A stretch of DNA of 64,000 bases. Origin: Isosphaeraceae bacterium. GTDB lineage: Bacteria; Planctomycetota; Planctomycetia; Isosphaerales; Isosphaeraceae. Location: positions 3,359,641-3,423,640 of the forward strand of contig BPJS01000001.1 in NCBI GenBank assembly GCA_026004735.1. Reading direction: 5' to 3'. Shown in pieces: positions 46,333 to 55,117 of the stretch. Made by a program: the position numbers and the translations under genes. The notes under the pieces were generated by a model that saw nothing but the letters and a program-made list of their open reading frames with translations, did no database searches and was not told the origin of the DNA. How positions within the stretch are numbered: position 1 is the first letter of the stretch; each line of letters starts with the position of its first letter.

Positions 46333-47688
46333 ATGCCCCGTCCCCCCCGCCAAGGCGAATTCACCTTCCTCCGCCGCTCCCGCCGCCGCGACCAGCGGTT
46401 CCGCCTCGCCATCGTGCTCGCCACCCTGACCCTCCTGGCCGCCTCTATCGGCCTCCACCCCCGCACCCGCTTCCTCCTGCTCGATACCACCTCCCGGATC
46501 CAACGCCACCTGACCCGCCTCCTGACCGGCCTCGAACCCTCCCGCGAGGAAATCGACGCCGCCCGCGTCCGCCGCCGCGCCGAGACCCAACGCACCACCC
46601 ACGCCTCTCTCTCCCGCTATTACAATTCCTTCGCCTCCACCGCCATGCGCGCGCTGTTCGACGCCGCTAGCATGAGCCCCGACACCGCGCTAATCGGCGT
46701 CGGACGCGCCTCCAACGGCTTTCTCCTCTCGGCCGACGTCTTCGACCCCGACCCCCTCCGCTCCTACCGCTTCAAACCCAACACCACCTCCATCTGGCTC
46801 CGCCAGGTCACCCTCCACAACGGCCCGTTCGGCCTCTTCCTCGTTCCCGACACACCCTCGGTCCGCGCCGCCGCCACCGCCGCCGGAGCCATCATTGACG
46901 AAACCTCACGCCAGACCACCAACTCCTGGGGACTCCGCGGACCCGAACCCAACCCCGCCGCCCCCCTCCGTGGCATTGTCCTCGGCGACTCCTTCATGCA
47001 AGGCATGTTCAACGACGACCTCCACACTCCACCCCTCGAGCTGGAACGCACCCTCGCCTCCCAGACCGGCCTGACCACCTCCATCCTCAACACCGGCCAC
47101 ATCGGCTACGCCCCCGAGCAATATTTCCGCACCCTCGAGGAATACGGACCCCGGTTCAACCCCCACTTCGTCGTCACCAGTGTCTGCCCCAACGACCTCG
47201 GCGACGAAAACCAGGTCCTCGAAGGCCATCCCGACGACCTCGACGAGGCCGCCTACTGGCTCGATGCCATCGCTGCCTGGTGCCGCGGACGCAACGTCAC
47301 CTTCCTCGTCGTCATCGTCCCCATCGACCGCCAGGTCCTCGGCATCCGTCGTCCCGGCCGCTATCCCGACCCCATCGTCGACCGCCTCACCGCCATCGCC
47401 GCCCACTGCCTCGACCCCTTCGAATCCTTCCTTGACGAACACCTCCGCCTCCGCCGCCTCCACAACCTCCCCGGCGGCTCAAGCCCTCTCTACAACGCCG
47501 CCATTCACGACAACCACTTCTCACCGGTCGGCTCCAGGCTTTGGGCCGAAACTGTCGCCCGCCGTCTTATCCCGCTCCTGCCCGCCGACACCCTCAACCC
47601 ACCTCAGCGCACCGACCCCGCGCCTTCCGCCACCGAACCATCCTCCCACCACCCCGCTCCGCCCCTCCCGGACGCCCGCTCAACCTGA
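46333..47688 (+). CDS. Membrane-anchored SGNH/GDSL-like hydrolase
   Basis: A 451-residue protein with one N-terminal membrane helix (LAIVLATLTLLAASIGL) and an SGNH-type esterase domain. The nucleophile block is GIVLGDSFMQGMF, block II glycine is in NTGHIGYAPEQ, block III asparagine in SVCPNDLGDE and the catalytic Asp/His pair in HDNHFSPVGSRLW. The catalytic site would face the periplasm. Such hydrolases deacetylate or de-esterify polysaccharides and lipids; the substrate is unknown. ATG 46333 lies 7 bases after ftsY, suggesting cotranscription. A proline-rich tail of about 30 residues ends it. Confidence 0.85.
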   Translation: MPRPPRQGEFTFLRRSRRRDQRFRLAIVLATLTLLAASIGLHPRTRFLLLDTTSRIQRHLTRLLTGLEPSREEIDAARVRRRAETQRTTHASLSRYYNSFASTAMRALFDAASMSPDTALIGVGRASNGFLLSADVFDPDPLRSYRFKPNTTSIWLRQVTLHNGPFGLFLVPDTPSVRAAATAAGAIIDETSRQTTNSWGLRGPEPNPAAPLRGIVLGDSFMQGMFNDDLHTPPLELERTLASQTGLTTSILNTGHIGYAPEQYFRTLEEYGPRFNPHFVVTSVCPNDLGDENQVLEGHPDDLDEAAYWLDAIAAWCRGRNVTFLVVIVPIDRQVLGIRRPGRYPDPIVDRLTAIAAHCLDPFESFLDEHLRLRRLHNLPGGSSPLYNAAIHDNHFSPVGSRLWAETVARRLIPLLPADTLNPPQRTDPAPSATEPSSHHPAPPLPDARST

Positions 47689-47734
47689 AGCCGCTCTACG
47701 CCAAAACCCTCCCCACCCGCCAAGCCCCTTACAC

Positions 47735-47761
47735 GTCCCCGGGCAATCCCGTACCGGGGAC
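47735..47761. terminator. Hairpin between convergent genes
   Basis: GTCCCCGG (47735-47742) and CCGGGGAC (47754-47761) form a perfect 8-base-pair stem with an 11-base loop, located between the stop codons of the SGNH gene (+) and the PQQ-type gene (-). No run of T follows on either strand, so it is a stem-loop that could mark the ends of both transcripts, not a classic intrinsic terminator. Confidence 0.5.
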
Positions 47762-47780
47762 CCCCCAGCCCACGCCGCCC

Positions 47781-49514
47781 CTATCGCCGCGTCCAAACAT
47801 CCCGCACCGCCTCACCTTTCTGACCGGACAGGTCCACGACCTCCAGTCGTACCCGCAGCCCAAACCGCCCCGGGTCGGCATGCCGTGGCACCCGAATCGA
47901 CCCGCTCTTCTTGCCCCGCACCACATAGACATTGGGATGCCGATGGCTGTCGTGCAGCACGTCGAAATACCAGGTGTAACTCGAAGCCGGCAACTCCCCA
48001 TTTAGCTCCGGATCGAACGAGCGGCCTCGAAATCGCAGTCGGCTGCCCACCCGCACCCGCTGCCCATCCCGCGGCGCTGCCACCACCGCCGTCGGCGGAC
48101 GGTCCCGCAACACCCTCAGCACCGCCGCATTGCTCACCGTCTGACCATACTCATTGGTGACAACCACCCGATACGTTGTTCCGTCCGCCGCCTCGTCACA
48201 CACCACCAACAACTCCGGGCCTGTCGCCCCGGGAATGTCCACCCCATCCTGCTGCCACTGATAGCTCAGCGGCGCACTGCCCAATGGACTGACCTCAAAC
48301 CGCGCCGTCGCACCCACCGGGACGATCTGATCGGCCACCGGTCGCAACAACACCGGCGCCGAGAGCGGCGAATATTGAATCATATGGATACTCCCGTCGT
48401 TGATGACGACGTAGTAAATCCGCCCCCGCCCGTCGATATCCAGATCCACAATCCCCGCGTCCAGCCCGCTGGCGAAGACCTGAACCCGCCGGCTCCCCAG
48501 GTCGATCCGCCGAATCCAGCCCCGCGCATAATCCGTGAAGAAGTATTGCCCCCGAAACTCCTCCGGGGCCGTCCCCGGCTCCGGCTCGTAAAACCCGCCG
48601 CCAATAATCGCCGCGTCCCGACGCACCCCCGCTTCCTCGTGGGAATACGCGTAGATCGGCCCCTCAAACCGCCGATTCCGCCCCGGACCCTCCAGCTCGG
48701 GCCAGCCATAATTGCCGCCCTTGCGGATCAGGTTGATCTCCTCCCACGCACCCGCCCCCACGTCGTTGGCCACCAACTGGCCGCTGCGTGGCGCAAAAGT
48801 CATCGTAAACGGATTCCTTAACCCCATCGCCCAGATCGCCCGCGCCAGACCCCGCGCCCGCCGATAAAACGGATTGTCTCGCGGAATCGTCCCATCCGGA
48901 TTGACCCGCAATATCTTCCCATGGGTGTTCCGCAACGACTGCGAATTCCGCGGATTCATCATGTCGCCGGTCGAAACGTACAGCTTACCATCCGGCCCGA
49001 ACGCAATCGCTCCCCCATTATGGGCCGCCACCCCCGGCGGAATCCGATACGTCTCAAAGTCAAATAAGACCCGCTCGCTGCCGGGGACCATCTCGTCGCC
49101 ACGCGCCGTCAACCGGCTGATCCGATTGTGCGAACCCCCCTGCGGCGCGACATAGTACACGTAGACGTAGCCGTTGCGGGCGAAGGCCGGGTCAAACGCC
49201 AAACCCATCAGCCCCTGCGACGGATCGGCGTCGACCGTCAGCCGCGCAAACGGCCGCTCCAGCAACACCCCATCCTTAATCACCCGAATCGTGCCATCCC
49301 GCTGACAGACGAACAACCGCCCATCCGGCGCTACCGTCAGCGACTGGGGCAACTCCAGCCCCTCGGCGATGACCGTCTTGGTGTACCCGGCCGGCAACAC
49401 CGCCGCCAACAGACTCCGCGACTCCAGCCGCACGGCCGCCGGCATCCCGGCCATCTCAGGAACAAAGTGCACCGACCGCCGCCGACGCTCCGGCCGCCCG
49501 ATCCATCCCAGCAT
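47781..49514 (-). CDS. Secreted PQQ-type glucose/sorbosone dehydrogenase-like beta-propeller with Ig-like domain
   Basis: A 577-residue protein. A soluble quinoprotein-like six-bladed propeller (about 40-375: GLELPQSLTVAPDGRLFVCQ, GLMGLAFDPAFARNGYVYVYY, NHNRISRL-type blade, IWAMGLRNPFTMTFAP, GGNYGWPELEG) is followed by an Ig-like domain (about 395-470, YQWQQDGVDIPGATG) and a PKD-like end. The N-terminus has no typical signal peptide but carries RLESRSLLAA, the planctomycete LE-x-R-x-L-L-A motif of exported proteins. Start ATG 49514; the frame remains open antisense for about 1,000 further codons, which is not coding. Catalytic activity and cofactor are inferred from fold family. Confidence 0.87.
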   Translation of the reverse strand: MLGWIGRPERRRRSVHFVPEMAGMPAAVRLESRSLLAAVLPAGYTKTVIAEGLELPQSLTVAPDGRLFVCQRDGTIRVIKDGVLLERPFARLTVDADPSQGLMGLAFDPAFARNGYVYVYYVAPQGGSHNRISRLTARGDEMVPGSERVLFDFETYRIPPGVAAHNGGAIAFGPDGKLYVSTGDMMNPRNSQSLRNTHGKILRVNPDGTIPRDNPFYRRARGLARAIWAMGLRNPFTMTFAPRSGQLVANDVGAGAWEEINLIRKGGNYGWPELEGPGRNRRFEGPIYAYSHEEAGVRRDAAIIGGGFYEPEPGTAPEEFRGQYFFTDYARGWIRRIDLGSRRVQVFASGLDAGIVDLDIDGRGRIYYVVINDGSIHMIQYSPLSAPVLLRPVADQIVPVGATARFEVSPLGSAPLSYQWQQDGVDIPGATGPELLVVCDEAADGTTYRVVVTNEYGQTVSNAAVLRVLRDRPPTAVVAAPRDGQRVRVGSRLRFRGRSFDPELNGELPASSYTWYFDVLHDSHRHPNVYVVRGKKSGSIRVPRHADPGRFGLRVRLEVVDLSGQKGEAVRDVWTRR

Positions 49515-49856
49515 GGTCCGTGGCTCGCCCTCAGGCTGTGGTTGCGAGTTCCCGCCGGGCCTCTCAAAGCTTGCCCCTGCGGGTCCAAAGACCATCCTGG
49601 CCCCGATCACTTTCCTGACACCGTCGGGAATCATCGGCCTTGAGCGTCCCGACCAGCCACCCCATTCGCCCCGGCCGACTCGCCCGGATCGCTCCAATTG
49701 GCATCCTCGTCCCAACCCGATGGACGCTCGCACCAAGCCCACGCCGGCCGGCACCGGGCGAATCGGCGATTGCCCGGACCTCGGCCCGATGGCTAAAATC
49801 CCCTGAGAGCTAAATATCCAACGATTGTCGAATCCGCGGAGGCCGATCGTATCCTC
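49515..49856. other. 342-base divergent intergenic region at a strand-composition switch (candidate origin region)
   Basis: No gene is supported. The + strand is C-rich to its left and G-rich to its right, on both gene strands, so the switch lies in or near this interval. The most AT-rich stretch is 49791-49830 (gctaaaatcccctgagagct followed by aaatatcc). No cluster of DnaA boxes was found; the nearest resemblance is ATATCCAAC. A possible promoter for the right-hand operon is listed separately. Confidence 0.35.
49770..49799 (+). promoter_or_regulatory. Possible promoter of the DUF6599-DUF362-polyferredoxin operon
   Basis: TTGCCC (49770-49775) and TAAAAT (49794-49799) are 18 bases apart, and the start codon follows 58 bases later. 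The match is moderate, but this is the only AT-rich stretch in the interval. Confidence 0.3.
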
Positions 49857-51563
49857 ATGAACGGGCTGACGGATTACTGGGCCGACCTGCGAGCCTTTGC
49901 CCTCGAAAGTCCGCTCAACGCCCTGGCCGCCGTTGCGGCCGCGGCCGCGCTGGCCACTCTGCCGATCGCCTTCGCCGTCTTGGCTCGCACGCCCTGGTTC
50001 AAGGCCCGCCGCGGCCGCATTCTGCAGACGCCTTCGTTTGCCGCGGTTGTCTCGGGGCTTCTCTTGTCGATGGGGATTCCGGCGATTCTGCTCGGCCTGA
50101 TGGTCAAGAGCCAATACTACGACCGGAATCGCTATGAGTTTGATCCCAACCGGGTCTCGTCGGTGCTCGATCAGGGTCGGCAGTTTGAGCTGCGGACGCT
50201 CCGGGAGTCGCTCGAAAAGGCCGACGAGGCCATCCGTGCCGAGCAGAAACGGCTGGCGGCGGAGCGCAAAAGTTTGGTCGACGCGGTCAAGAAGTTGGAT
50301 CAGGCGATGCTCAGCCTGGGCGAGGCCGCTTTGCGCCATCGCGCCACGTCGGACGCCCTGGCGCCGACGGTTCAGGCCTTGGGCGGAGTTCGCAAGGCGG
50401 TCGGCCTGGATGCCGACGCCCGCTGGCAGGAACTGGTCGCCATCTTGAACGATCCCCAGCGCCGGCTGGGTCTGATCGAAGCCGCAGCGCCGGTGGTCGC
50501 CGCGGCAGGCGTTTCGGCTCAACCGGCCGGGCCAGCGCCCCTGTCGCTCGGACCCTACGAGGCCGAGTTGGCGGCGATCCCGGCGGCTCAAGTTCCGCTG
50601 GCACGGTTGCTGCCGCTGGATCAGGTGCCGGCCGGCTGGAATGTCGGCGACCTGGGGGGGCGGCACATCGAGACCTTCACCGCCGACAACCTGTTCGAGA
50701 AGATCAACGGCCGGGCCGAGAGTTTTCTTCAGTACAGCGTCACAGGCATGGCTTACGCCCAGTTCGAGCCGGTTGAGGACCCTGAGGCGGGCGACGTCCA
50801 GCTCTATGTCTATGCGTTTGTCGATCCGCTGCGCGCCCTGGGCAAATACGGCTCGGAGCGCCCGGCCGAGGCTGAGCCGCTTGGCGTCGGCTCCGACGGG
50901 TACGTGGACGGGACGAGCGTCGCCTTCCATCTGGACCGTTACTTTGTCCAAATCGTCTCGTCGAGCAGCGAGCCTCGGTTTGGCGAGATGGCCCGGCGGT
51001 TGGCGAGTCTGGTCGCCGAGCGGATCCGGCCCGGAGCGGCTTCCGCTGGACCTGAGCCGTCCTCCGCACCGGCCAGCACGGCGGCGGCGACCGAAGCAGC
51101 CGACCCAGTCGCTCTGATGAAGCTGTTGCCCGACGGACCGAATCGCGATCAGCCCCAATATGTGGCGCAGGATGTCTTTGGCTACAGCTTCCTGGCCGAT
51201 GTCTTCCTGGCGAGTTACCGCGACGACGAAGCCTCCTGGCAGGCCTTCCTCCGGCCCTATGCGGATGGGGCGGCCGCTAGCGCCGTCTTTGAAAAATATC
51301 TTGAAACGGCCAAGGCGGATGGGGCCACGGTCGAGCTGCTTGAGGTCGAGGACGCGGACCGGATGGCCGCCTGCTCGAATCCCGAAATCGGGCTTTACGA
51401 CGTCGTTTTCCTCAAAGGGAATACGCTGGCCGGGGTCAACGGCTCGACAGCCCGAGGGCCTGCCGAGGCGTTTGCGCGTCGTTTTGCCCGCGCGCTGCCC
51501 GCCAGCCTGCCCAGCCTTCCAGAAACCTCGCTGGCCGCGCCGCTGCCAGATGACGCCTACTGA
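49857..51563 (+). CDS. DUF6599-like membrane-anchored protein with duplicated domain
   Basis: A 568-residue protein. Two hydrophobic segments (AVAAAAALATLPIAFAVLA; VSGLLLSMGIPAILLGLMV) are followed by a coiled coil of about 90 residues (FELRTLRESLEKADEAIRAEQKR) and a DUF6599-type domain (about 240-380, LLPLDQVPAGWNVGDLGG ... NLFEKINGRAESFLQY). A weaker second copy follows (about 415-545, LMKLLPDGPNRDQPQYVAQDVFG ... DEASWQAFL). The family is found with DUF362 and polyferredoxin genes in planctomycetes and other anaerobic-gene contexts, and no function is known. ATG 49857 is the first codon of the + gene set that follows the strand-composition switch. Confidence 0.75.
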   Translation: MNGLTDYWADLRAFALESPLNALAAVAAAAALATLPIAFAVLARTPWFKARRGRILQTPSFAAVVSGLLLSMGIPAILLGLMVKSQYYDRNRYEFDPNRVSSVLDQGRQFELRTLRESLEKADEAIRAEQKRLAAERKSLVDAVKKLDQAMLSLGEAALRHRATSDALAPTVQALGGVRKAVGLDADARWQELVAILNDPQRRLGLIEAAAPVVAAAGVSAQPAGPAPLSLGPYEAELAAIPAAQVPLARLLPLDQVPAGWNVGDLGGRHIETFTADNLFEKINGRAESFLQYSVTGMAYAQFEPVEDPEAGDVQLYVYAFVDPLRALGKYGSERPAEAEPLGVGSDGYVDGTSVAFHLDRYFVQIVSSSSEPRFGEMARRLASLVAERIRPGAASAGPEPSSAPASTAAATEAADPVALMKLLPDGPNRDQPQYVAQDVFGYSFLADVFLASYRDDEASWQAFLRPYADGAAASAVFEKYLETAKADGATVELLEVEDADRMAACSNPEIGLYDVVFLKGNTLAGVNGSTARGPAEAFARRFARALPASLPSLPETSLAAPLPDDAY

Positions 51564-51662
51564 ACCAGGGCGATTGCGCGGCCCGTGCCTCGGGAGTGAC
51601 GAGCCGATGGGAAACAGGGGCGTCAGACGACTCAGTGGGTGTACGGTCTGGGGGACTCTCCG

Positions 51663-52763
51663 ATGAGCGAGAAGCTGACCCGGACGCAGTTGAAGAATCT
51701 GGAACGATTGGGCGGCGTCAATCCGGCGGATGCTCCGTTCTCGCGGCGTCAATTCGTGACCCAGGTGGGCGGGTTCGCGGCGGCTGCGGGGGCGGCGGTG
51801 GCCGGCGGTCTGTATCTGCGGGACCGGTGGGGGATGGTGGGTGTGGAACCGCCGCCGCCGGTAACGCTGCGCAGCTTTGCGGTCGAGCGCGACCCGAGCA
51901 AGCCAACGCTGGCGATCGTACGGCGGCGTGACCCGGGAGCCGAGGCGACCGGCTCGGCGGTCGACGACGACCCGGCGTTTCGGATGATCAAGGCGGGCAT
52001 CGACGCGCTGGGGGGGATTGAGCGGTTTATCAAGCGTGACGATGTGGTTGTCGTCAAACCGAACGTCGCCTTCGACAAGAACCCGGATCTGGCGGCGACA
52101 ACGCAGCCGGACGCGGTCGAAGCCGTCATTCGCCTCTGCCGCGCCGCGGGCGCCCGCCGGGTGATCGTCTGCGACAATCCGATCAACAACCCCGAGAGCT
52201 GCTTTTTCAAAACCAAGGTGGGGGATGCGGCGCTCCGCGCTGGTGCGGAGCTGATGCTGCCCAAGGAGAGCTACTTTGAGCCGCTCTACATTGGCGGAGA
52301 GACGATCACCCAGACCTGGAAGATGTTTCATCGGCCGTTCAAGGAGGCGACCAAGGTGATCGGCATCGCGCCGGTCAAGGACCATAACCTGTGCAAGGCG
52401 ACCGTGACGATGAAGAACTGGTATGGCTTGCTGGGCAATCCGCGGAACCAGTTTCATCAGGACATTCACGGAATCATTTCGGACTTCGCGTTGATGATTC
52501 AGCCGACGCTGGTAATTGCCGACGGACGCAAACTGCTGATGCAGCATGGGCCGACCGGGGGCAGCCTCAACGACGTCAAGGTGGGGGACACGGTGGTGGT
52601 CGGAACCGACCACGTGGCGGTCGATAGCTGGTGTGTTTCGCGGTTACTGGAGAAGCCGCGTGGGGAGATCGTTTACCTCGATAAAGCCCTGGTCAAGACA
52701 GCGGCCCGCAACATCGCGGCGGCCGATTGGCGGCCGCAATGGACGGTGGAGGTGACGGCATGA
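51663..52763 (+). CDS. Tat-exported DUF362 protein
   Basis: A 366-residue DUF362 protein with an N-terminal twin-arginine signal (FSRRQFVTQVGGFAAAAGAAVAGG, residues about 27-50), so it is folded before export. Conserved DUF362 blocks: DDVVVVKPNVAFDK, TQPDAVEAVIRLCRAAGARRVIV, NNPESCFFK and IADGRKLLMQHGPTGG. No CxxCxxC ferredoxin motif is present, unlike many family members, so iron-sulfur clusters must come from its partner. The gene sits between the DUF6599 protein and a polyferredoxin, one hundred bases after the first, as in similar planctomycete operons. Start ATG 51663 (MSEKLTRTQLKN). Confidence 0.87.
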   Translation: MSEKLTRTQLKNLERLGGVNPADAPFSRRQFVTQVGGFAAAAGAAVAGGLYLRDRWGMVGVEPPPPVTLRSFAVERDPSKPTLAIVRRRDPGAEATGSAVDDDPAFRMIKAGIDALGGIERFIKRDDVVVVKPNVAFDKNPDLAATTQPDAVEAVIRLCRAAGARRVIVCDNPINNPESCFFKTKVGDAALRAGAELMLPKESYFEPLYIGGETITQTWKMFHRPFKEATKVIGIAPVKDHNLCKATVTMKNWYGLLGNPRNQFHQDIHGIISDFALMIQPTLVIADGRKLLMQHGPTGGSLNDVKVGDTVVVGTDHVAVDSWCVSRLLEKPRGEIVYLDKALVKTAARNIAAADWRPQWTVEVTA

Positions 52764-52929
52764 GCGCCCGAGCCGCCGCGAACCGGGGACAGGGCGGTCT
52801 GGGCGGTCGTCGGTCCGCCGGTGGCCGGGCGGTTGCGGGGACGGAACGGGTTGGCGGTCGGTTGTGGGTGGGGCGGAAGAGCCGATTCTGGTAAGCCCAA
52901 CGGGCCCGCTTGCCGCGGTGGAGGCTCGC

Positions 52930-54615
52930 ATGGTCTGGATTCGCCGGCTGTACGAAGTGTTGTTTCTGGGGCTGTTTCTGTTTTTCCTGGTGATCACCGA
53001 CCTTCGCTATCTGAAGGGGTGGCCGGTCTCGCTGTTTTTGGAGGCGACGCCGCTGGTGGCCGTGGCAACGGCGCTTTCGACGCATACGATCTACCGCAAT
53101 CTGGTCTGGGGTCTGCTGATCCTTGCGGTGACGATGATGCTGGGGCGGGTCTGGTGCAACTGGATGTGCCCGTTTGGGATTTTGCACCATTTTTTTGGGT
53201 GGATCGGCAACCGGCGGAACGTCAAACAGGCGATCGAGTCCAATCGATATCGGAAGATCTATGCAATCAAGTATTACATTTTGGCGGTGATGTTGGTGCT
53301 GGCGTCGATCTGGGTGATTCCGACGCTCTGGAATGCGCCGCGAGAGATTGGCGACGCCTACCGCGGAACGTCGTTGAGTTCGACGGGGCTAGCGCGGGTG
53401 TGGGATGCGGTTGGGTTGGGGCTGGTCCGGGCGGCAGCGGCGGCCAAGCACGACAACGCGACGCTTCAGATCGGGTTGCTGGATCCGATCGCGCTGACGG
53501 TCCGTTCGATGACGACGGCGATTCTGCCGAGTGTGCACAAGGCCAGCGAGCAGGTGTACACCGAGAATCGGGAGTATATGTGGGGTTGGATCGTGGGGGT
53601 GATCTTTATCGGGCTGCTGGTGGCCAACTGGTGGATTCCACGGTTTTTCTGCCGGGTGTTGTGTCCGCTGGGGGCGTTGTTGGGGGTCTTCAGCCGGTTT
53701 GCGTTGTGGCGGATCGACCGTGATCCGGTTCGGTGCACGGATTGCGACCTGTGTTTGAAGAGTTGTGAGGGGGCGAGCGACCCGCACAAGGATTTGCGCA
53801 AGAGCGAGTGTTTTGTTTGCCTGAATTGCATTGAGGACTGTCCGCACGATGCGTTGACGTTCCGGTTTTTGCCGCGCAAGGCGAGCGAGGTGACCTATCC
53901 GGAGGTGGGTCGTCGGCAGATCATGCTGGCGGGTCTGGCCGGCTTGATTGCGTTTCCGATGGTCCGGCGGTCGGGGCTGGTGACGAAGAATTTTCAGCGG
54001 CAGGCGATGCGGCCGCCCGGCTCCGTGGCCGAGGATGAGTTTTTGCGGCGGTGCATCAAGTGCGACCAGTGCATTCGGGTTTGTCCGACCAACGTGCTCC
54101 AGCCGGCGCTGTTCGAGACGGGCACGGAGGGGCTTTGGACGCCGATCATGATTTCGAAGATGGGCTGGTGCGAGCTGAACTGCACGCTCTGCAGCCAGGT
54201 CTGCCCGACGGGTGCGATTCGGGAGATCTCGATCGAGGAGAAGCTCGGGGTTGGGCCGTTCGAGTCGAAGGGGCCGATCAAGACGGGCACGGCGTTTTAC
54301 AATCATGGGCGATGTCTGCCGTGGGCGATGGATACGCATTGTGTGGTCTGTGAGGAGGTCTGCCCGGTCAGCCCAAAGGCGATTTTCACGCGGATTCACA
54401 AGGGGACGGATCGACATGGCAACCCGATTGAGCTGAAGCGGCCATACATCGATCCGGTGCGGTGCATCGGCTGCGGGATCTGCGAGCACGAGTGCCCTGT
54501 CAAGGATGATCCGGCGGTGTACTGTACGGCGATCGGGGAAACGCGGAGCGAGGATCGGTCGCTGCTCCTAGCGCTGGTGAACGACGGGGCGCAGGATCTG
54601 GTTTCGCTGGGCTGA
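52930..54615 (+). CDS. NapH-like membrane polyferredoxin (multi-[4Fe-4S] protein)
   Basis: A 561-residue membrane protein. Its N-terminal part has several helices and the NapH-type CxxxCP motifs (CNWMCPFGILHH, CRVLCPLGALLG). The C-terminal part carries at least six ferredoxin sites: CTDCDLCLKSCEGA, CFVCLNCIEDCP, CIKCDQCIRVCP, CELNCTLCSQVCP, CVVCEEVCPVSP and CIGCGICEHECP. It should move electrons across or along the membrane for its operon partners. ATG 52930 has GGAGG five bases upstream; a GTG at 52864 and an ATGA-coupled start at 52760, the latter out of frame, are alternatives. No terminal reductase subunit is adjacent. Confidence 0.9.
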   Translation: MVWIRRLYEVLFLGLFLFFLVITDLRYLKGWPVSLFLEATPLVAVATALSTHTIYRNLVWGLLILAVTMMLGRVWCNWMCPFGILHHFFGWIGNRRNVKQAIESNRYRKIYAIKYYILAVMLVLASIWVIPTLWNAPREIGDAYRGTSLSSTGLARVWDAVGLGLVRAAAAAKHDNATLQIGLLDPIALTVRSMTTAILPSVHKASEQVYTENREYMWGWIVGVIFIGLLVANWWIPRFFCRVLCPLGALLGVFSRFALWRIDRDPVRCTDCDLCLKSCEGASDPHKDLRKSECFVCLNCIEDCPHDALTFRFLPRKASEVTYPEVGRRQIMLAGLAGLIAFPMVRRSGLVTKNFQRQAMRPPGSVAEDEFLRRCIKCDQCIRVCPTNVLQPALFETGTEGLWTPIMISKMGWCELNCTLCSQVCPTGAIREISIEEKLGVGPFESKGPIKTGTAFYNHGRCLPWAMDTHCVVCEEVCPVSPKAIFTRIHKGTDRHGNPIELKRPYIDPVRCIGCGICEHECPVKDDPAVYCTAIGETRSEDRSLLLALVNDGAQDLVSLG

Positions 54616-54724
54616 GCCGGCACGGGCCGACGGGGAGGTTCCAGGAGCAGGCGCGTCGGAGCGGCCGGGAACGCGACCTTCGGGCGGGGCTGGAGGTTGG
54701 TCGAGTGGTGATGGGGTGGACGGC

Positions 54725-55117
54725 TCAGCGGCCGAGGTGGTGGTTGAGGAGTGTGGGCAGTTCGGCGGAGAACTTCCTGCGGGGCAGGACGGTGTCGCAA
54801 CCGGCGGCGCGGGCGGCGTCGAGGGCGTCGGAATCGACGTGGGAGCCGAAGGCGATGAAGGTAGTTGGGTGGGGGGCGAGCTGGCGGTAGGTCTGGATGG
54901 CGGCGGGTGAGGTGAGGCCGGCGGCGGCCAGGTCGAGGAAGACGACGCGGGGCCGGTGGTCTTGGATCAGAGCGGCGGCCAGGGCGTGGTTGCCGGCGAC
55001 GTGGACGGTGAGGCCGAGGGCCTGGGCGGTGCTGGTGATTTTGGAGGTGAAGAAGAGGTCGCGGGTCAGGAGCAAGCCGGTTGGTCGGGTCGGCTCGGAA
55101 GGCGGGGTGGGGTTCAT
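54725..55117 (-). CDS. Stand-alone receiver-like protein
   Basis: A 130-residue protein with the repeating strand-helix pattern of a CheY fold: GLLLTRDLFFTSKI, VVFLDLAAAGLTSPAA, TTFIAFGSHVDSDALD, CDTVLPRRKFSAEL. The Asp in VVFLDLA occupies the acceptor position and a lysine follows RR at the expected end, but the N-terminal acidic pair is missing (LTRD). It is a divergent or inactive receiver with no output domain, like the protein encoded at 17.1 kb. Its ATG at 55117 overlaps the HAD gene stop (55114-55117), so both are coupled. Confidence 0.65.
   Translation of the reverse strand: MNPTPPSEPTRPTGLLLTRDLFFTSKITSTAQALGLTVHVAGNHALAAALIQDHRPRVVFLDLAAAGLTSPAAIQTYRQLAPHPTTFIAFGSHVDSDALDAARAAGCDTVLPRRKFSAELPTLLNHHLGR

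Noticed and set aside
49515..49856. DnaA-box cluster at the strand-composition switch
   Set aside because: No TTATCCACA-like cluster found on either strand; best match had 6 of 9 bases, so the origin call rests on composition only.
49515..52613. Minus-strand frame that extends the PQQ-type gene upstream to 1,610 residues
   Set aside because: It lies antisense to two well-supported + genes, the residues are Arg/Gly/Pro-rich without domain, and the true start at 49514 fits the exported-protein motif.
52760..52929. Coupled start at 52760 for the polyferredoxin
   Set aside because: The ATGA overlap is attractive, but that frame stops after about 43 codons; a one-base shift would be needed. The strong ribosome binding site favours 52930.
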